This document shows positions 52,324-61,053 of a stretch of DNA of 64,000 nucleotides, one piece after another. The translations under genes were made by a program, and so were the position numbers. This DNA comes from Qingshengfaniella alkalisoli (lineage in GTDB: Bacteria > Pseudomonadota > Alphaproteobacteria > Rhodobacterales > Rhodobacteraceae), in assembly GCF_007855645.1 (NCBI RefSeq), contig NZ_CP042265.1:372001-436000 (forward strand), read 5' to 3'. The notes under the pieces were generated by a model. That model was not told the DNA's origin. It was given only the letters and a program-made list of their open reading frames with translations, and ran no database searches. How positions within the stretch are numbered: the first letter of the stretch is position 1; the number at the start of each line of letters is the position of its first letter.

Positions 52324-52534
52324 AACCGTCCGCCAATGTGGATTGTAGCAAACCCACCGTGCCACATCAGAGGCCGCCGGGGCGGTTACAGCATCAGGGC
52401 CACGACAGTCACGAAGAGCGATTGATAAGCGCTAATCTTCGGTAGTTGTTCAGCTTTCTGCCTTGAAAAGGCCTGACGCCGGGTTAGACATGAATGGACA
52501 CTCTAAGCCATTCCGACGATGGAGACGCAGGCAC

Positions 52535-55174
52535 ATGAACCGCTACGCCCCGAAGCCCAACCCATTCAGCCTTTCGGGAGTAGAAGCGCGTGTTCCCCGT
52601 CATGCCATCTCACCATTGCGCAAATCTCTCCTACGATGCTCCGTCGCTGCGGTGGCGATGTCTGTCCCCGGTGTCGTGGCGGCGGATTGCACGGCATCTG
52701 GATCTACTCTGAACTGCGACGGAGGAGAGGCACCCGCCGTTAATGGCGGGACGGGAACGACCGTGAATGTTCTTCCCGGTGCGGAACTGTACAGCACACT
52801 CGAAATATCTGACACGGGATCGAGTGAACTCAACAACGATGGCCGATTGGATGGTAGCGTTGTTATGTCCGGCAATGACAGCATTGTCATCAACAACAAC
52901 GGAGAAATCCAAGGCACGGTAAACGGGACCGATAATGTCACGTTCCGCTTGAACAACCGTGGAAGCATCGCCGGGAACCTGAACTTCAGTGGAACGGGGA
53001 GCAATACGATCGTCAACTTTGCCGATGGTTCTGTTTCGAACGGGATCACAAGCATAGGGAATTCGGATGATACAGCCCTGATCCGGGGCACATTCGCCGG
53101 GGCGATCAATCTGGGAGACGGAACCGATCACGTTGAACTGCTCGCGGGCAATATCAGCACAAGTATCGATATGGGTGCCGGCGACGACTATTTTAACTGG
53201 GTCACCGGGAGTATCTCCGGTGGCTTCACGATGGGTGACGGGGATGATCGCGCAATATTTGTCGCCGTGTCTGAGGCAAGCCTCACCGACGGGCTGAACG
53301 TGGAAGGCGGACAGGGTGACGATACGCTAACGCTGGTAGCGTCGACGAATGCAACCGAAGCCGGCCGCGGGACGGCGCCACAGAATTTCATCGAATGGGA
53401 AACCATCAATCTCACCGACAGTACAGAACTGCGGTACATTTACACGACAGGCTATCTGACCCTTGGTGATGCCGGAACCGGAACCGGCCAGCTTACTATC
53501 GATGAGACCAGTACGATTTTGGCTGGTGATTCCTTCGGCTATGGTATCCAGGCATATGACGCATCGCAGGCAGCAACTGTCTATAATGCCGGCTTGATCG
53601 ATATGACCAATGACACCCCGGCCTCCGGCTTCAGCTTGCATGACACGTTTACCGTCCGAGGGAATTACGTCGGTCAGGATGGTAGGGTTGCCCTGCATAG
53701 CTACCTTGAAAGCGATGGGGCACCATCGGACATGCTTGTTATCGGTGGAACTGACGGGAGCGGAACCGGGTCCAGCAGTTTGACGATTTCCAATGTTGAC
53801 GGTCTGGGCGACATGACGACCGGGGATGGTATCAAGGTTGTTGACGCAATTGATGGTGCGACGACTGCGTCGAACGCCTTTGCACTGAGCGAACCGGTTG
53901 CCGCAGGTATTTTCGAGTATCAACTCTATCGCGGTGGCATCAATGCAAACCCGGAAACGGACAGCGACTGGTTCCTACGGTCCGGATATACTCCGCCAGA
54001 TCCAGACCCCGATCCAACCCCTGATCCCGATCCGGACCCAACACCCGACCCCGATCCAACACCTGATCCAGACCCGGACCCAACACCCGATCCCGATCCG
54101 ACGCCAGATCCAGACCCGGATCCAACGCCCGATCCCGATCCAACGCCAGATCCAGACCCAACGCCCGACCCCGATCCCAACCCGCAACCTGTCATTCCCT
54201 CGGTCCGTCCGGAGATACCCGGATACGTCGTCAAGCCGGCGATCGCCCAGCGTATGGGCATCGAAGCCATCGGAACCTTCCATGACCGACAGGGAGATCA
54301 GTTTCTGCTGAACAGCTTTGGTGATTTTCCCGGCAGTTGGGCGCGCGTGTTCGGGAAATCGTTTGATCAAAGCTGGTCAACCCACATAGGAAAACTGGAT
54401 TATGAGCTCAATCCAGGTGCAGAAGGTCAGATAGGTGGCTTTCAAGTGGGCGTGGATTTTATCGGCGATCCCTATGATGACGGCAGCCAGGATCGCGCAG
54501 GGATGTTCTTCGCTTACACAACCGCCAATGCAGATACGCTCGGCAACTCTCTCGGTCGCATCGACGTCGGCGTCGGAAGCGCTGATCTGCAGGGCTTATC
54601 GCTGGGGGGCTATTGGACGCATATTGCACCCAACGGCACGTATCTGGACGCGGTTGCCATGTACTCTTGGCTAGATGGGGATTCAGGATCAGACAGGAAC
54701 ATAAGTGCGGACATCGGTGGCTACTCTGTCCTTGCATCCCTTGAAAGCGGCCGGCCCTATACATTGAATAACGGTTGGCTCATCGAGCCCCAGGCACAAG
54801 TAATCTGGCAACGGGTTGACCTTGACGATACGGAAGACCCATTCACTTCAATCGACTATGATCGTTTTGATACCTGGACGAGCCGGGTTGGCGTGCGTGT
54901 TGAAAGAGATACCTTCGTCAACAAAGTGCCGACCCAGCCATTCGCAACGCTGAACCTCTGGCATACGCCCGACGATGACTACACGGTTTCGTTCAACGGT
55001 TTGCCGGTCACGACGAACCTCGAACAGACATCTCTGGAGATCAAAGCCGGTGCATCAGCCCAGTTTAGTGAGGCCTTCAGCGGATACGCCGCCCTGCTAT
55101 ATGGCGCAGGTATCGATAACGATCAGGATAATACCAGCTTTGGTGCGAACTTTGGGTTCAGATTGCGCTGGTGA
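52535..55174 (+). CDS. autotransporter (type Va) with Pro-Asp-Thr repeat linker
   Basis: Outer-membrane autotransporter of about 879 residues. A long signal peptide ends near PGVVAADCTASG. The passenger (to about residue 480) is a Gly/Asn/Asp-rich beta-helix-like region with NNDGRLDGSVVMSGNDSIVI and RTX-like motifs (MGAGDDYFNW, MGDGDDRAIF, GGQGDDTLTL). A Pro-Asp-Thr repeat linker (53996-54189) follows, then a C-terminal beta-barrel of about 280 residues (SWARVFGKSFDQSWSTHIG onward) ending in aromatic FGFRLRW. The frame is open from 52463, with further ATGs at 52490 and 52535; 52535 has GGAG upstream and a cleaner signal peptide. Probably an adhesin or surface structure; no protease or lipase catalytic motif seen. 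Confidence 0.88.
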   Translation: MNRYAPKPNPFSLSGVEARVPRHAISPLRKSLLRCSVAAVAMSVPGVVAADCTASGSTLNCDGGEAPAVNGGTGTTVNVLPGAELYSTLEISDTGSSELNNDGRLDGSVVMSGNDSIVINNNGEIQGTVNGTDNVTFRLNNRGSIAGNLNFSGTGSNTIVNFADGSVSNGITSIGNSDDTALIRGTFAGAINLGDGTDHVELLAGNISTSIDMGAGDDYFNWVTGSISGGFTMGDGDDRAIFVAVSEASLTDGLNVEGGQGDDTLTLVASTNATEAGRGTAPQNFIEWETINLTDSTELRYIYTTGYLTLGDAGTGTGQLTIDETSTILAGDSFGYGIQAYDASQAATVYNAGLIDMTNDTPASGFSLHDTFTVRGNYVGQDGRVALHSYLESDGAPSDMLVIGGTDGSGTGSSSLTISNVDGLGDMTTGDGIKVVDAIDGATTASNAFALSEPVAAGIFEYQLYRGGINANPETDSDWFLRSGYTPPDPDPDPTPDPDPDPTPDPDPTPDPDPDPTPDPDPTPDPDPDPTPDPDPTPDPDPTPDPDPNPQPVIPSVRPEIPGYVVKPAIAQRMGIEAIGTFHDRQGDQFLLNSFGDFPGSWARVFGKSFDQSWSTHIGKLDYELNPGAEGQIGGFQVGVDFIGDPYDDGSQDRAGMFFAYTTANADTLGNSLGRIDVGVGSADLQGLSLGGYWTHIAPNGTYLDAVAMYSWLDGDSGSDRNISADIGGYSVLASLESGRPYTLNNGWLIEPQAQVIWQRVDLDDTEDPFTSIDYDRFDTWTSRVGVRVERDTFVNKVPTQPFATLNLWHTPDDDYTVSFNGLPVTTNLEQTSLEIKAGASAQFSEAFSGYAALLYGAGIDNDQDNTSFGANFGFRLRW
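53996..54189 (+). repeat. DPDPTP-coding repeat tract
   Basis: About 64 codons of alternating Pro and Asp with Thr every four to six residues, built from CCNGAYCC-type units with silent variation. It forms the rigid acidic linker between passenger and barrel of the autotransporter, and is a likely site of length variation. Confidence 0.9.
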
Positions 55175-55685
55175 AGCGTCAATAGGCCCGTCCTGGTATG
55201 TTCTCGCCGTTGACCCTAGTAGCCTACCAACTCTCTGGCTTGCTTGTGCAACGAACGCAGGGCCGTCTTCCCTCGGATGCTGTGGACCGATGCGGCGCAC
55301 AGGTGCATGATGGCCAGCCGCTCAACGCATCATTGCGGGATTGCCAGCTCATCGTGCGGCTGCAGGCCAGTTCATGCTTGCCCATGCCCGCCTCATATCC
55401 AACTGAACTTCAAGCGTGAATCTTCTCAGCATTGAATTCTGCACCAAGGCCTGACCAACGGAGAAAGCTGCAGCCCAGAACTCAGTACACGTTTCGGTGA
55501 AACATTGTTTTCAACGGACAATTATTGGCAGGCCCGACCTTGATGCAACGTCACGCCATGATGCAACACCTGACGTATCTGACGCACCAGACAATCAAGT
55601 CTCCATCGATTGCCCTTGAAATTCTACAAATCGGGTGGAAGTAAACGTCTAGTTTAACTAGCCGTCAGGCACGCAGGAGACATTT
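55175..55685. other. intergenic region before nadA
   Basis: 511 bp without a supported gene; small frames on both strands have no motif. The distal part holds the candidate operator at 55642-55661 and the ribosome binding site AGGAGA just before nadA. Confidence 0.5.
55642..55661. promoter_or_regulatory. overlapping dyads upstream of nadA, candidate NAD-repressor operator
   Basis: TAAAC-N5-GTTTA (55642-55656) overlaps the perfect 13-bp palindrome CTAGTTTAACTAG (55649-55661). The element ends 24 bp before the nadA ATG. NAD synthesis operons in alphaproteobacteria are often controlled by NadQ- or NrtR-type repressors, so an operator here is plausible; the regulator gene is not in the window. 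Confidence 0.35.
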
Positions 55686-56738
55686 ATGCTGGATCTGCAG
55701 TTCATGGAGCAGGAACTGTCCGAGGCCTATGACCTCGAACCAAATCCGGATCTGGCGGAGTCCCTGTCGGATATATACGCCAGAATGAATCGTGTCGTGA
55801 CCCCAGTGGAATGGGCAATTCAGGCACCCTATGTAGCTGCTATCAACCGACTCAAGAAAGAGCGCAACGCCGTCATCCTTGCGCATAACTACATGACGCC
55901 CGATATATTTCACGGCGTGTCCGATGTGGTTGGTGACAGTCTGCAGCTGGCCGTCAAGGCGGTCGAAGTCCAAGCTGATGTCATTGTACAGTGTGGCGTA
56001 CATTTCATGGCGGAGACGTCCAAAATCCTTAATCCCGCCAAAACCGTCCTGATGCCGGACATGGAGGCCGGTTGTTCGTTGGCGGAAAGTATCACCTCTG
56101 CCGGGATTGCGCAGATGCGTGAACAGTACCCCGGCGCGCCGGTCGTATCTTATGTGAACACCACTGCCGAAGTAAAAGCAGCCTCAGACATCTGCTGCAC
56201 CTCATCGAACGCGGCACAGATCGTCGGCGCGCTGGACAGCGACACGATCATCATGACGCCAGACCAGTACCTTGCGCAGAACGTCGCCAAGCAGGTACCG
56301 CAGAAGAGGATCGTTTGGTGGGAAGGATCGTGCATCGTGCACGAGCAATACACAGCGCAGGATATCCGCGAGTTCCGCGAATGGAACCCCGGCACCCGCA
56401 TCATCGCACACCCTGAATGCCCACCGGATGTGGTCAATGAGGCCGACTTCAGCGGCTCCACCAGCGGTATTCTGGACTATGTCACCCGCGAAAAGCCCGA
56501 AAAGGCGATGCTGGTGACAGAATGCTCCATGGCGTCCAACATTTCCGACGAGTTGCCCGAGGTGGAATTCATCGGTCCGTGCAACATGTGCCCTTACATG
56601 AAGAAGATCACGCTGCAGAAAGTGTTGTGGTCGCTTCACACCATGACTGAACCAGTCGAGGTGGAACCAGAAGTCGCCGAGAAGGCACGCATCGCCGTGC
56701 AGCGTATGATCGATCTCAGCCGCAAGCTCGGACTCTGA
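55686..56738 (+). CDS. nadA: quinolinate synthase NadA
   Basis: Cytosolic [4Fe-4S] enzyme (350 residues) that condenses iminoaspartate with dihydroxyacetone phosphate to quinolinate. Visible signatures: VILAHNYMTPDIFHGVSDVV, QCGVHFMAETSKILNPAKTV, the cluster cysteines in DMEAGCSLAESI, AHPECPPDV and GPCNMCPYMKKITL, and SYVNTTAEVKAASDICCTSS. ATG at 55686 follows AGGAGA. First gene of a nadA-nadB-nadC operon for de novo NAD synthesis; nadB starts 3 bp after the stop. Confidence 0.97.
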   Translation: MLDLQFMEQELSEAYDLEPNPDLAESLSDIYARMNRVVTPVEWAIQAPYVAAINRLKKERNAVILAHNYMTPDIFHGVSDVVGDSLQLAVKAVEVQADVIVQCGVHFMAETSKILNPAKTVLMPDMEAGCSLAESITSAGIAQMREQYPGAPVVSYVNTTAEVKAASDICCTSSNAAQIVGALDSDTIIMTPDQYLAQNVAKQVPQKRIVWWEGSCIVHEQYTAQDIREFREWNPGTRIIAHPECPPDVVNEADFSGSTSGILDYVTREKPEKAMLVTECSMASNISDELPEVEFIGPCNMCPYMKKITLQKVLWSLHTMTEPVEVEPEVAEKARIAVQRMIDLSRKLGL

Positions 56739-56741
56739 CGC

Positions 56742-58301
56742 GTGATCGCGACTGACAGTGTCGTTATCGTCGGCGCAGGTCTGGGGGCGCTGTCGGCCGC
56801 TTTGCATCTTGCGCCACATCCTGTCCTGATAATTTCGCCCGACCCGCTGGGCGAGGGGGCAAGCTCCGCATGGGCGCAAGGTGGTGTTGCGGCCGCAATG
56901 GCCGCCACCGACAGCCCCGAAGCCCATGCGCGGGACACCGTTGCTGCGGGTGCCGGCACAGTGGACGCCGAGGTCGCGGCGCTCGTCACCCGCGCCGCCC
57001 ACGCGCGCATCGCCGAACTGACCGAACGTGGCACACCGTTCGACCGCGATGGGAACGGCAACTACGTCCTGAGCCGCGAAGCCGCCCATTCCGCGGCCCG
57101 TGTCGTCCGTGTGGCAGGCGATCAGGCGGGACGGCAGATCATGGAAACCCTGATCGCTGCGGTGCGGGCTACGCCTTCCATTCAGGTGATCGAGAACGTT
57201 CTGGCCACCGGGCTGGAGGTAGAGCACGACGTCGCAACCGGTATTTGGTGCGAACGCGCGAACGGCCGTGCTTCCCGTCCCACCCTGATTCAGGCACCCG
57301 CGATCTTGTTGGCAGGTGGCGGTTCTGGCGGGTTGTTCGCGCAAACGACGAACCCCCCACGCATCTGTGGTCAGGTCATCGGTCTCGCTGCGCGTGCGGG
57401 GGCCATCCTCGCGGATCCCGAATTCGTACAGTTCCATCCCACCGCGTTCGATATCGGCGTCGATCCGGCACCTCTTGCGACCGAGGCTCTGCGTGGTGAA
57501 GGTGCCGTTCTTATCAATGCGGATGGCGAGCGGTTCATGACCGCCATTCATCCCGACGCCGAACTCGCTCCCCGCGATATCGTAGCCCGCGCGATTTTTG
57601 CACAGCGGCAGGTGGGCAAGCGTCCAATGCTCGACACGCGCGATGCTATTGGGGGCAGGATATTCAGTCTTTTCCCCGGCGTTGCAGAAACCTGCAAGAA
57701 AGCCGGCATCGACCCGACACAGTCTCCCATCCCGATCACCGCCGCCGCGCACTACCACATGGGTGGAGTGCAGACGGACGCGCAGGGACGCGCAAGCCTT
57801 GACCGACTTTGGGTGTGCGGCGAAGCGTCGTCAACCGGATTGCATGGCGCCAACAGGCTCGCATCCAACGGGCTACTGGAAGCTTTGGTTTACGCGCGCC
57901 TTTGCGCGGATGACATCGCGCGCATGGTGGCACCGACCGACGCCCCGCTGCTGGAGATCGCATTTACGGATGGTGGACCAGCCCCGACTGCCGAGGCCGT
58001 GATCCAACTGCGCCGGACGATGTCTGCACATGTAGGGGTGGTTCGCAACGCGGAAGGGCTGTTAACGGCGCTACGCATCATCGCCGATCTGGAACGTGAA
58101 CACGCCTGCTGCACCGCATTTGTGAATATGACCGCCACCGCCACGCTGATTGCCGCCGCCGCCCTACAGCGCGAGGAAAGCCGCGGCGGCCATTTCCGTA
58201 GTGACTTTCCCGAACGCGATCCGGAACAGGCCACACGCACGCGGATGACACTCGAACAAGCTCGAACCATTCGCGACGCCGCCTGCAAGGAGACAACATG
58301 A
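56742..58301 (+). CDS. nadB: L-aspartate oxidase NadB
   Basis: FAD-dependent oxidase (519 residues) that makes iminoaspartate for NadA. The FAD dinucleotide fold is VVIVGAGLGALSAALHLA at the N-terminus, with SSAWAQGGVAAAMA following. The substrate region PLATEALRGEGAVLINADGE carries the catalytic Arg, and AAHYHMGGVQTD and GEASSTGLHGANRLASNGLL are family hallmarks. Start is GTG at 56742, 3 bp after nadA. It overlaps nadC by 4 bp (ATGA), so translation is coupled. Confidence 0.97.
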   Translation: MIATDSVVIVGAGLGALSAALHLAPHPVLIISPDPLGEGASSAWAQGGVAAAMAATDSPEAHARDTVAAGAGTVDAEVAALVTRAAHARIAELTERGTPFDRDGNGNYVLSREAAHSAARVVRVAGDQAGRQIMETLIAAVRATPSIQVIENVLATGLEVEHDVATGIWCERANGRASRPTLIQAPAILLAGGGSGGLFAQTTNPPRICGQVIGLAARAGAILADPEFVQFHPTAFDIGVDPAPLATEALRGEGAVLINADGERFMTAIHPDAELAPRDIVARAIFAQRQVGKRPMLDTRDAIGGRIFSLFPGVAETCKKAGIDPTQSPIPITAAAHYHMGGVQTDAQGRASLDRLWVCGEASSTGLHGANRLASNGLLEALVYARLCADDIARMVAPTDAPLLEIAFTDGGPAPTAEAVIQLRRTMSAHVGVVRNAEGLLTALRIIADLEREHACCTAFVNMTATATLIAAAALQREESRGGHFRSDFPERDPEQATRTRMTLEQARTIRDAACKETT

Positions 58302-59149
58302 CCAGCTTCGCCACCCTGCCCGACCTGATTCTTGAGCCGTTGGTCCGCGCGGCGTTGACCGAAGATCTCGGCCAGTATGGCGACATCACCACCCGCGCGG
58401 TTATTCCTGTGCGGACGCGCTACGCAGCAAAGATCAATGCGCGTGAGAATGGCGTCGTGTCGGGAATGCAGATCGCAGCCATCGCGTTCCGCCTGGTGGA
58501 TCCGCTACTCACTGTGAACATCCGGCGCACGGATGGAAGCGTCTGCCGCAAAGGCGACACACTGATGGAAATCGAAGGGTCCGCCGCGTCAATCTTGTCC
58601 GCCGAACGGGTCGCGCTGAATTTCGCCGGGCGGCTTAGTGGCATCTCGACGCTGACCCGCAGCTTCGTGAATCAAACACATGGTACCAACACGCGTATCA
58701 CCTGCACACGCAAGACGACGCCGGGGCTTCGGGTCGTGGAAAAACAGGCCGTGCTTCATGGCGGCGGATACAACCACCGCTCCGGCCTGTCCGACGCGAT
58801 CCTGATCAAGGACAATCATATCGCCGCCGCCGGAGGGATCGCAGCCGCCCTGAACGCCGCGCGACAGGTGGCAAGCCACATGGTCCGGGTCGAGATCGAA
58901 GTGGACACACTGGATCAGCTGGACGAGGTACTGGCAACTGCTGGCGCGGATGTCGTACTTCTGGACAACATGGATACGGCCAGCCTGCGTAATGCTGTCG
59001 AGCGCGTGGACGGCAAGTTGGTCACGGAGGCCTCAGGCAACATGACCCTCGAACGCATCCCCGAGGTTGCCGCGACTGGCGTGGACTATATCTCTTCAGG
59101 TGCGCTGACCCATTCAGCTCACACACTGGATCTCGGGCTGGATTTCTAA
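58298..59149 (+). CDS. nadC: nicotinate-nucleotide pyrophosphorylase (carboxylating) NadC
   Basis: Quinolinate phosphoribosyltransferase (283 residues), making nicotinate mononucleotide from quinolinate and PRPP. Signatures: DLGQYGDITTRAVIP (N-terminal domain), TRKTTPGLRVVEKQAVLHGG, RSGLSDAILIKDNHIAAAGG, VEIEVDTLDQLDEVL and DVVLLDNMD, then VTEASGNMTLERIPEVAATG. Last gene of the operon; ATGA overlap with nadB. A strong hairpin lies 11 bp after the stop. Confidence 0.97.
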   Translation: MTSFATLPDLILEPLVRAALTEDLGQYGDITTRAVIPVRTRYAAKINARENGVVSGMQIAAIAFRLVDPLLTVNIRRTDGSVCRKGDTLMEIEGSAASILSAERVALNFAGRLSGISTLTRSFVNQTHGTNTRITCTRKTTPGLRVVEKQAVLHGGGYNHRSGLSDAILIKDNHIAAAGGIAAALNAARQVASHMVRVEIEVDTLDQLDEVLATAGADVVLLDNMDTASLRNAVERVDGKLVTEASGNMTLERIPEVAATGVDYISSGALTHSAHTLDLGLDF

Positions 59150-59160
59150 ACGGAAGTTGT

Positions 59161-59183
59161 GGGGCGCGGACAAGCCGTGCCCC
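59161..59183. terminator. bidirectional hairpin between nadC and the binding-protein gene
   Basis: GGGGCGCGG (59161-59169) pairs with CCGTGCCCC (59175-59183), nine pairs including one G-U, with loop ACAAG. It sits between the convergent stops of nadC and the ABC binding protein. No T-tract follows on either strand, so it is a probable but not classical terminator. Confidence 0.5.
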
Positions 59184-59189
59184 GCCTGA

Positions 59190-60170
59190 TCAGTTCAGCG
59201 CCGCATCAGAAATAACATGGGTCCATGCACCTTCCGGTTCCTGCGTGATCACCGGGTCTGAGCCGCCGGTCAACAGCGACTCCACGGTGCGCTCGTAATC
59301 CGCCGGATCAAGCGCGCCGTTAGAGCCTGCTGTCAGCTTGGCGACCTCGCCCATCATGCGCTTCTGGTGTTCTTCGGTCTGTGCACCTGTCGCGTCGTTG
59401 TCGAGCACAATCTCCGCTGCCTCGTCTGGGTTTTCTTCGGCGTATTTCCAGCCTTTCATCGAGGCCCTAACAAAACGGGTCATGACATCAACGAAGTCCG
59501 GATCTTCCAGCCGTTCCTCAAGAACATACAACCCGTCTTCGAGCGTTGCGACGCCCTGATCCTCGTACTTGAAAACAACCAGTTCTTCGGGCGTGAATCC
59601 CGCATCAATGACCTGCCAATATTCATTGTAGGTCATGGTCGAGATACACGCCGCTTGGTTCTGGATCAGCGGATCAACGTTGAACCCTTGCTTTAGCACG
59701 GTAACGCCATCATCACCGCCCTCCGTCGGAATACCCAGATGGCTCATCCAACTCAGGAACGGAAATTCGTTGCCGAAGAACCACACGCCGAGTGTCTTGC
59801 CCAGGAAGTCATCAGTTGTTTCAACACCCGCATCCTTACGGCAAGTCAGCATCATGCCGGAGCTTTTGAAGGGCTGGGCAATGTTCACCAGCGGCAAACC
59901 CTTTTCGCGCGCGGCAAGCGCCGCCGGCATCCATTCCACCGTGACGTCCGCGCCACCACCTGCGATTACCTGTGTCGGAGCAATGTCAGGCCCACCGGGT
60001 TTGATGGTGACGTTCAGATCTTCCTCATCGTAGAAGCCCTTGTCCTGCGCGACATAGTAACCCGCAAATTGGGCCTGCGTGACCCATTTGAGTTGCAGTG
60101 TCACATCATCCGCCGCCTGCGCCGCCATTGGCAGGCCTAGCGCGAGCGCGCCGGCAATCAGTCTCTTCAT
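59190..60170 (-). CDS. ABC transporter substrate-binding protein (NMT1/THI5-like)
   Basis: Periplasmic binding protein of 326 residues. A signal peptide (MKRLIAGALALGLPMAAQAA) is followed by VTLQLKWVTQAQFAGYYVAQ and DKGFYDEEDLNVTIKPGGPD, the N-terminal signature of the NMT1/THI5-like group, which binds pyrimidine-type compounds (hydroxymethylpyrimidine precursors, and uracil or riboflavin relatives). It is the last gene of a minus-strand operon with two permeases, an ATPase and dihydropyrimidinase, so the ligand is probably a pyrimidine or hydantoin-like compound. Confidence 0.88.
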   Translation of the reverse strand: MKRLIAGALALGLPMAAQAADDVTLQLKWVTQAQFAGYYVAQDKGFYDEEDLNVTIKPGGPDIAPTQVIAGGGADVTVEWMPAALAAREKGLPLVNIAQPFKSSGMMLTCRKDAGVETTDDFLGKTLGVWFFGNEFPFLSWMSHLGIPTEGGDDGVTVLKQGFNVDPLIQNQAACISTMTYNEYWQVIDAGFTPEELVVFKYEDQGVATLEDGLYVLEERLEDPDFVDVMTRFVRASMKGWKYAEENPDEAAEIVLDNDATGAQTEEHQKRMMGEVAKLTAGSNGALDPADYERTVESLLTGGSDPVITQEPEGAWTHVISDAALN

Positions 60171-60201
60171 CTTCTATCTCCTTGTTCATCTATGCTTTTT
60201 A

Positions 60202-61053
60202 TTATCGGCCCCGCTGAGACGGGTGCCAGAATGTCACCGCGCGTTCGCACAATGCCACACTTCCGTAAAAGACCGACCCGGCGATGGCCGCCACGACGAT
60301 CTCTGCCCAGACCAGGTCGAGCGCAAGTTGCCCGACACTGGTCGAAATCCGAAATCCCATGCCCTTGATCGGCGATCCGAAGAACTCCGCCACGATTGCG
60401 CCGATCAGCGCAAGTGTCGTCGCGATCTTCAATCCGTTGAAGATGAACGGCATCGCCGCGGGCAGGCGCAGCTTCAGCAGGGTCTGCCAATAGCTTGACG
60501 CATAGGTCTGCATCAGGTCACGCTGCATCGCCGTCGTGTCCTGCAATCCCTGCACCGTGTTCACGAGCATCGGGAAAAAGACCATTACCACGACGACGGC
60601 CGCTTTCGATTGCCAGTCAAACCCGAACCACATCACGAGAATGGGTGCCATCCCGATAATCGGCAGTGCCGCCACGAAATTGCCTATGGGCAGCAGCCCG
60701 CGTTTCAGGAACGGGAACCGGTCAACCGCAACGGCGGTCAGGAGCGCTGCCCCGCAGCCGATCAGATAGCCGGTCAGCGCTCCCTTGATGACCGTTTGTA
60801 CGAAGTCCTGCCATAGGATGTCGGATGATGCGGCAAATCGGGCGACAATGACAGAAGGTGCGGGGAGAAGAACCGGCGAGATATCGAAACCTCGCACGAC
60901 ACATTCCCAGATGATCAACAGTGTGATCCCGAAAACGACGGGTGCAGCGAAGGCTGCACCGCGCGATGCAGGCATCCGCGCAAGTCGCACGTTGATCCAC
61001 CAGCCCACAAGCCACGCGAAGATTGCGCCGATAACCCATGCCGCTCCCATCAC
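60202..61053 (-). CDS. ABC transporter permease (BPD_transp_1)
   Basis: Inner-membrane permease of 283 residues with about six helices. The cytoplasmic coupling-loop motif is seen as GLQDTTAMQRDLMQTYASSY with WQTLLKLRLPAAMPFIFNGL (EAA-type loop), and ALIGAIVAEFFGSPIKGMGF is typical of SsuC/TauC-like permeases. Its ATG overlaps the stop of the other permease by 4 bp, and the binding-protein gene follows 31 bp later. Confidence 0.9.
   Translation of the reverse strand: MMGAAWVIGAIFAWLVGWWINVRLARMPASRGAAFAAPVVFGITLLIIWECVVRGFDISPVLLPAPSVIVARFAASSDILWQDFVQTVIKGALTGYLIGCGAALLTAVAVDRFPFLKRGLLPIGNFVAALPIIGMAPILVMWFGFDWQSKAAVVVVMVFFPMLVNTVQGLQDTTAMQRDLMQTYASSYWQTLLKLRLPAAMPFIFNGLKIATTLALIGAIVAEFFGSPIKGMGFRISTSVGQLALDLVWAEIVVAAIAGSVFYGSVALCERAVTFWHPSQRGR

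Noticed and set aside
53996-54189. CRISPR-like array
   Set aside because: The repeats are in-frame Pro-Asp-Thr codons of the autotransporter linker with no spacers.
55198-55419. 73-residue plus-strand frame before nadA
   Set aside because: No ribosome binding site, no motif and no coding-like codon use; competing minus-strand frame is equally poor.
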